Assembly (NCBI GenBank): GCA_024760905.1
Contig: CM045735.1
Location: forward strand, 6,406,661 to 6,470,660
DNA: 64,000 nt
Source: Plotosus lineatus
Taxonomy: Eukaryota > Chordata > Actinopteri > Siluriformes > Plotosidae
Direction of reading: 5' to 3'
Position numbers and translations under genes: made by a program
The notes under the pieces: model-generated
Database searches by the model: none
Told to the model about the DNA's origin: nothing
The model's input: the letters and a program-made list of their open reading frames with translations, nothing else
In this document: positions 62,473 through 64,000 of the stretch, in pieces
How the letters are laid out: the number at the start of each line of letters is the position of its first letter
Numbering within the stretch: the first letter of the stretch is position 1

Positions 62473-63974
62473 TACATATACAAATAATATATATTACATA
62501 CTTTTCCAATAAGGGCCCACCTGGACCACCAGGGCCATCTGGAGAACAAGGAGAAAAGGTAAGAATGATGATTTCCACTTGGGTTGGACCAATCTGAGAA
62601 GAGGGTGATATGATAACACTATAGAAGCTTCTAGAAGCCTGCAATATATGGTGTAGTATATCTGGGGCAATTTTTATTTACACAGTACTGGTTGTATTTT
62701 TGTGTAAGTTGTGTTTTTTTTTAATGAGGATTGAGCTTGGCATTCAAGACAAAATAAAGAACAAATACTCTCTTGAAAAAGGTTAGCCATCCTTCAGGGA
62801 AGGATCGTACCAAGTGAAATGCACGTTCCTGAGGTTATGAAAAATATACTGTATACTGTATACAGTTAGTCTGATTCAGACAGTGATATACTACCAATCA
62901 CATCCATTCACATCTCAAGTCACACCCACAAAATGACCCAAAAGCAATGCACCTGCTTTAGTCATCTTAATGAACGCTAAAGAGTTTGTATTTACTTAGT
63001 CACTACAATTTAATATGTTAACAGGGAGATATGGGATCTCCTGGGATTCCTGGACCTGAAGGCAGACAGGTAATTATGTAAATATATTATTATATATATA
63101 AAATATATACATTTATATAAATCGTATATCGCATGACTATGTAGTGTATCTTATCCAAAAGATATGGTTTAACCTTGAGCTGATAATCTACTGCTGTCCT
63201 AACAGGGTTCAAAAGGAGAAAGGGGGGATACAGGAGAACCCGGAGCGACAGGAGAAACGGGAGAGAGGGGCGAGACCGGTCAGCCTGGGCCAGCGGTGAG
63301 TGTGATGCAATGCACGGTATGAGGGTAGGCTGAAAGCTTCATAAACGGATTAAGAAGCAGTAATGCCAGAAATATGACCCTTCATAGCTTCTATTAAAAA
63401 GGGAATGTGTGTAGACTGGAAGAAAGATGATTTTTAAAAATTAACCACATTTGATCAACTTCAACCTTTGCATCATGGTCAGCCTATTAACTTTTCATCC
63501 CATTCTTGTATATGCTAGAAAGGGATAAATGATATTCTGTAGAAGATGATACTTTATGTATAAGAGTAAAGTTCTGATGTAAAAGTGATGTATTTCAGGG
63601 AGCCGATGGGCAGAAAGGAGAGAAGGGAGACTCCAGAATTGAAGACAATCTGGTGCGTGAAAATTATTTCTGCTACATCTTTATTTATCTTTATTTACAA
63701 ATAAAATCATAAAACCTCTACCTTCATCCATCTGTTTGCTTTATTGAAGCGCATAACTGTGTTGTCCTGAAAACATCAAAAATCTCCTTTCAGGCTCAGA
63801 TTATTCCGTTGCCAGGTCCTCCAGGACCACCTGGCCCTCCTGGCCCTCAAGGAATCATGGTAAATTAAAAGTATCATAAAACAAAAAGCAAGATCAATAG
63901 CCTTTAACAAACATATAACACCATAATGGTATCTTGTTCCCTCTCAGGGCTATCATGGAATACCTGGCCAAAAG
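39666..63974 (+). CDS. col23a1: MACIT collagen chain, collagen alpha-1(XXIII)-like, 21 exons, partial at both ends
   Basis: A type II transmembrane collagen: family members anchor in the plasma membrane by an N-terminal segment, trimerise, and expose a long collagenous ectodomain that can be shed. Only ectodomain exons are visible. Joining 21 exons by GT-AG boundaries gives 947 nt in one open frame (316 codons counting the G supplied by the previous exon), almost all Gly-X-Y. Three breaks in the repeat occur: exon 8, exon 15 and the exon 19/20 junction. GPPGRRG, GRDGYPGPLG and [19 protein letters not shown] match human COL23A1 as I remember it; [16 protein letters not shown] and the exon 8 interruption recall COL25A1. 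The membrane-spanning start and the Cys-rich C-terminus lie outside the window. Membership of the MACIT group is nearly certain; the choice of XXIII over XXV or XIII is an inference that a protein search would settle. Confidence 0.82.
39758..40018 (+). mobile_element. SINE family A, 5'-truncated, next to collagen exon 1
   Basis: Begins at the cccccagtgcagctaac block, so the tRNA-like promoter is gone; ordinary 3' tail. Starts 56 bp after the exon 1 donor. Confidence 0.8.
40352..40500. repeat. Degenerate (GGAT)n region
   Basis: Interrupted GGAT units and (GAT)n; similar but weaker repeats go on to about 40735. Confidence 0.85.
40822..40864. repeat. (GT)n microsatellite
   Basis: About 20 units ending in gcgcgc. 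Confidence 0.95.
40865..42268. other. Unique intronic stretch, partly GC-richer
   Basis: Intron between exon 1 and the microexon. 40965-41480 is unusually stop-poor on both strands and non-repetitive: a candidate regulatory element or unrecognised exon. Confidence 0.45.
42284..42588 (+). mobile_element. SINE family C, full length
   Basis: 305 bp with a perfect 15-bp duplication CTTGTGTACAGGTAG (42269-42283, 42589-42603); this copy defines the family ends. Confidence 0.9.
42938..43715 (+). pseudogene. RTE apurinic-endonuclease-like domain, frameshifted
   Basis: The probable original start at 42938 ([13 protein letters not shown]) runs into a stop after a one-base loss, and the frame resumes at 42979. 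Endonuclease motifs remain: [34 protein letters not shown] and QHRMVV near the end. At least three frame changes (about 42975, 43200 and 43515) and a missing stretch after [15 protein letters not shown] prevent a product. Confidence 0.85.
43717..45539 (+). pseudogene. RTE reverse transcriptase and C-terminal region, broken
   Basis: Recognisable blocks in order: [104 protein letters not shown] and [13 protein letters not shown]. The catalytic ADD box reads ADE. A deletion of roughly 35 codons lies between the DRVPREELW block and the QGS block (around 44653), and several frameshifts and stops are present (about 44310, 44520, 44843, 45055). No activity is possible. Confidence 0.85.
45622..45990. 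repeat. Repeat family D, opposed copies
   Basis: 45622-45740 is in one orientation (ttggcagacactcatcc, aagggcccaatagtg). 45745-45945 runs the other way (gaggtggctcagaggttaag to cactctggataggagtgtct and aaatgtaaatg). The pair has a tRNA-like head and the teleost tctggataagggcgtc-type end. Confidence 0.68.
46010..46180 (+). repeat. Teleost-type repeat fragment
   Basis: Reads gcacccggtgttcctggac, ttctgggtccac, tgtgcaggataaagaggct, like the tails of common fish interspersed repeats; the source family is not identified. Confidence 0.5.
46314..46650 (+). mobile_element. SINE family B variant
   Basis: Forward copy ggggggcacagtgacacaat, ctgtgtggagtttgcgtgtt, ggtactctggtatcctccca; a different tail end (ccctggaaaaataaaga). 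Confidence 0.75.
46752..47775 (+). mobile_element. TA-flanked DNA transposon, family 2 copy 2
   Basis: Same interior as copy 1 (ttatatcaaatatatcaaat-type block, ccgtatctcataaaacacc, gcatggtagattg). Left repeat decayed (agacgctcccagattta); right end intact. About 133 bp extra at 47221-47353 bounded by tttgtgg. Confidence 0.83.
47776..47843. repeat. (TA)n plus poly-T
   Basis: Directly follows the end of transposon family 2 copy 2 and lies about 120 bp before the collagen microexon. Confidence 0.93.
47962..47969 (+). CDS. col23a1: Collagen microexon 2, 8 nt
   Basis: The sequence GAACTCCA sits between a T-rich acceptor (tttgtgtttcag) and an excellent donor (gtaagt). With the final G of exon 1 it completes a Gly-Thr-Pro triplet and moves the phase from 1 to 0, which all later exons need. 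Splicing exon 1 straight to exon 3 would shift the frame. Remembered human COL23A1 has GDP-GPP-GQSGRDGYP here, consistent with a conserved 8-nt exon. Confidence 0.75.
49028..49054 (+). CDS. col23a1: Collagen exon 3, 27 nt
   Basis: Acceptor ttccttacag, donor gtaaat; encodes [15 protein letters not shown] is a strong type XXIII match. Its first ten bases equal the microexon with its flanking ag end and donor g (ggaactccag). Confidence 0.85.
50164..50340. repeat. Complex (TG)n(TA)n microsatellite
   Basis: Alternating TG, TATG and TA runs. Confidence 0.93.
50465..50808 (+). mobile_element. SINE family B ending in a GATGGT repeat
   Basis: Forward copy from tagcagtgtggtggttagc to ttaagcagtttagcaaat, followed by a short gatgatggt-type tail to 50808. 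In the intron between exons 3 and 4. Confidence 0.78.
51037..51545 (-). repeat. Old DNA-transposon remnant
   Basis: gcgaaaagtttgtggaccag at one side, ccacttcatcctgaaagtgt and caggttgagatcaggtctgt inside, similar to a degenerate fish Tc1-like sequence in reverse. Heavily mutated. Confidence 0.45.
52083..52126. repeat. (AG)n microsatellite
   Basis: About 22 units inside transposon family 3. Confidence 0.95.
52170..52245 (-). repeat. LINE 3'-end fragment
   Basis: (AAGAT)n followed by acagctttattaatctcaca and atggagaaattc, the same sort of LINE end in reverse, inside transposon family 3. Confidence 0.58.
52531..52557 (+). CDS. col23a1: Collagen exon 4, 27 nt
   Basis: Long pyrimidine tract ending tctcattcag; donor gtaagt; encodes GPLGVDGMP, parallel to GPLGLDGKP in mammalian type XXIII. 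Confidence 0.87.
52773..52799 (+). CDS. col23a1: Collagen exon 5, 27 nt
   Basis: Acceptor tctggttaacag, donor gtatgt; encodes GPPGPKGIQ. It resembles exon 6 closely and may be its duplicate. Confidence 0.86.
53010..53310 (-). mobile_element. SINE family B, diverged
   Basis: Reverse copy: gcagggtacaccctgaac, tgtctttgcgatgctggaag, ttattgcgccactgtgccgcc-like head. Confidence 0.7.
53671..54016 (-). mobile_element. SINE family A with RTE-like tail, young looking
   Basis: Reverse full-length copy with a perfect 20-bp target duplication TGGTACAGTAAATGAAGAAT (53651-53670, 54017-54036). It lies in the intron between collagen exons 5 and 6. Confidence 0.92.
54525..54551 (+). CDS. col23a1: Collagen exon 6, 27 nt
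   Basis: Acceptor ttcttttgctag, donor gtatgt; encodes GMPGPKGDK. Confidence 0.86.
54749..54775 (+). CDS. col23a1: Collagen exon 7, 27 nt
   Basis: Acceptor tgtgtccacag, donor gtgagt; encodes [10 protein letters not shown] (CA)n microsatellite starts about 50 bp past the donor. Confidence 0.86.
54829..54884. repeat. (CA)n microsatellite close to exon 7
   Basis: About 27 units with one interruption. Confidence 0.95.
55015..55565. repeat. Mosaic of repeat fragments
   Basis: 55015-55135 (cacgccctctaatattttgt, ttggaccattgtagcctgga) looks like a mobile-element piece. 55200-55400 is unassigned (includes tgccatgaaggataatg). 55430-55565 is a repeat piece with ggactgtgggaggaaaccgg and catgcaaactccacacagga. 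Confidence 0.5.
55566..57035. other. Collagen intron upstream of exon 8
   Basis: Unique; no repeat or exon recognised. Confidence 0.6.
57036..57095 (+). CDS. col23a1: Collagen exon 8, 60 nt, non-collagenous interruption
   Basis: Acceptor gtgatttcccag, donor gtttgt. Encodes GPP followed by 17 residues without Gly-X-Y periodicity ([17 protein letters not shown]), the first break in the helix. COL25A1 has an interruption at the matching place (after GPR, before a second GDQGQAG block); the human COL23A1 I remember lacks it. The frame stays open and in phase. Confidence 0.82.
57096..58117. other. Collagen intron between exons 8 and 9
   Basis: Unique; 57420-57545 is pyrimidine-rich; 57831-58060 is less AT-rich and contains ccacgtgcc (E-box-like). 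Confidence 0.55.
58118..58234 (+). CDS. col23a1: Collagen exon 9, 117 nt
   Basis: Acceptor ctattcatag, donor gtatca. Thirteen perfect Gly-X-Y triplets starting [17 protein letters not shown], the most conserved block of the MACIT group; ends QGLPGHP. GC is much higher than in the flanks. Confidence 0.9.
58565..59010. mobile_element. Two SINE family B fragments, one carrying a (CA)n tract
   Basis: 58565-58676 is a forward head fragment (tgattagcacatctgcctca). 58680-59010 is a reverse copy with gcagggtacaccctgaacag, interrupted by the (CA)n at 58869-58921. Confidence 0.72.
58869..58921. repeat. (CA)n microsatellite
   Basis: Inside a reverse family B copy. Confidence 0.95.
59796..60143 (+). 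mobile_element. SINE family A, common tail
   Basis: Forward full-length copy between collagen exons 9 and 10; flanks cat(atg/aag)agga resemble a target duplication. Confidence 0.85.
60144..61406. other. Collagen intron upstream of exon 10
   Basis: Unique, AT-rich, T runs near 61032 and 61192; no exon recognised. Confidence 0.6.
61407..61433 (+). CDS. col23a1: Collagen exon 10, 27 nt
   Basis: Acceptor ctttctgatag, donor gttggt (weak, not gta or gtg); encodes GFPGKDGME. Length and phase fit the neighbours. Confidence 0.78.
61580..61606 (+). CDS. col23a1: Collagen exon 11, 27 nt
   Basis: Acceptor gtctttaaaag, donor gtatgt; encodes GPRGPPGTK. Confidence 0.85.
61708..61761 (+). CDS. col23a1: Collagen exon 12, 54 nt
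   Basis: Acceptor tgtgatatag, donor gtatgt; six triplets, [18 protein letters not shown]. Confidence 0.88.
61905..61967 (+). CDS. col23a1: Collagen exon 13, 63 nt
   Basis: Acceptor ttaattctgcag, donor gtacgg; seven triplets beginning [13 protein letters not shown] and ending PPGVK. Rich in charged triplets. Confidence 0.88.
62077..62112 (+). CDS. col23a1: Collagen exon 14, 36 nt
   Basis: Acceptor tgcttttaaag, donor gtaact; encodes [12 protein letters not shown]. Confidence 0.86.
62221..62277 (+). CDS. col23a1: Collagen exon 15, 57 nt, non-collagenous interruption
   Basis: Encodes GVPG then [15 protein letters not shown], a break with helix-like residues. MACIT chains have an acidic interruption here (VIDYDGRILDAL in remembered type XXIII). 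The acceptor (gctggggagaag) is purine-rich and weak, with its pyrimidine tract set about 12 nt back. Donor gtggag is also poor, so this exon may be alternatively used. Confidence 0.75.
62378..62466. repeat. (TA)n tract upstream of exon 16
   Basis: Long pure TA core; ends less than 50 bp from the exon 16 acceptor. Confidence 0.93.
62514..62558 (+). CDS. col23a1: Collagen exon 16, 45 nt
   Basis: Acceptor cttttccaataag with a short pyrimidine tract just after a long (TA)n repeat; donor gtaaga; encodes [15 protein letters not shown]. Confidence 0.85.
62559..63024. other. Collagen intron between exons 16 and 17
   Basis: Unique AT-rich DNA, nothing recognised. Confidence 0.6.
63025..63069 (+). 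CDS. col23a1: Collagen exon 17, 45 nt
   Basis: Acceptor tatgttaacag, donor gtaatt; encodes [15 protein letters not shown]. Confidence 0.87.
63206..63295 (+). CDS. col23a1: Collagen exon 18, 90 nt
   Basis: Acceptor tgtcctaacag, donor gtgagt; ten unbroken triplets, [13 protein letters not shown] onward, rich in Glu, Thr and Arg. Confidence 0.9.
63296..63598. other. Collagen intron between exons 18 and 19
   Basis: Unique DNA, nothing recognised. Confidence 0.6.
63599..63652 (+). CDS. col23a1: Collagen exon 19, 54 nt, enters the third interruption
   Basis: Acceptor gatgtatttcag, donor gtgcgt; encodes [18 protein letters not shown]. The triplet pattern stops after GDS. Confidence 0.87.
63794..63859 (+). 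CDS. col23a1: Collagen exon 20, 66 nt
   Basis: Acceptor tcctttcag, donor gtaaat. The only later exon not starting with Gly: AQIIPLP completes the interruption begun in exon 19, then [35 protein letters not shown] is the best type XXIII signature in the window (SLAQLIVEPGPP in remembered human). Confidence 0.9.
63948..63974 (+). CDS. col23a1: Collagen exon 21, 27 nt (last visible)
   Basis: Acceptor gttccctctcag, donor gtacaa; encodes GYHGIPGQK. The gene continues to the right of the window. Confidence 0.87.
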
Positions 63975-64000
63975 GTACAATTTAAGAACAAAAATAGGAA

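Overview
This window is vertebrate, almost certainly teleost fish, genomic DNA. The evidence is large introns, tRNA-headed SINEs with teleost-style tails (ACAGAAAATGAA-type ends), an RTE-clade LINE, hAT and TA-flanked DNA transposons, and many (CA)n and (TA)n microsatellites. I cannot name the species from the sequence.

One host gene is recognisable, on the + strand: a membrane-associated (MACIT) collagen chain. Twenty-one exons run from 39666 to 63974 and the gene continues past the right edge. Exons are short multiples of 9 or 3 nt (27, 36, 45, 54, 63, 90, 117), and from the third on nearly all start with an intact Gly codon. The joined exons encode about 316 residues of Gly-X-Y repeat with three non-collagenous interruptions. 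The order of motifs (GPPGRRG, then GRDGYPGPLG, then [17 protein letters not shown], then [19 protein letters not shown]) fits collagen alpha-1(XXIII), col23a1, best, with some COL25A1-like features. The cytoplasmic, transmembrane and first ectodomain exons were not seen, so they probably lie left of the window; 1-39665 would then be one very long intron.

Layout: 1-39665 is intronic or intergenic sequence dominated by interspersed repeats separated by unique AT-rich DNA. 39666-47969 holds the first visible exon, an intron carrying a broken RTE LINE (42667-45578), and an 8-nt microexon. 49028-54775 carries five 27-nt exons. 57036-58234 carries a non-collagenous exon and a long collagenous exon. 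61407-63974 is the dense 3' cluster of twelve exons.

The repeats are informative in their own right. SINE family A (about 340-390 bp, tRNA-like head) occurs with two different 3' tails. One tail is shared with SINE family B. The other resembles the 5' and 3' ends of the RTE LINE in this same window, joined together. Several insertions have clear target-site duplications (two of them 20 bp and perfect), and nests of up to three levels give a relative order of transposition. No CRISPR array, rRNA, genuine tRNA gene or second host protein-coding gene was found.
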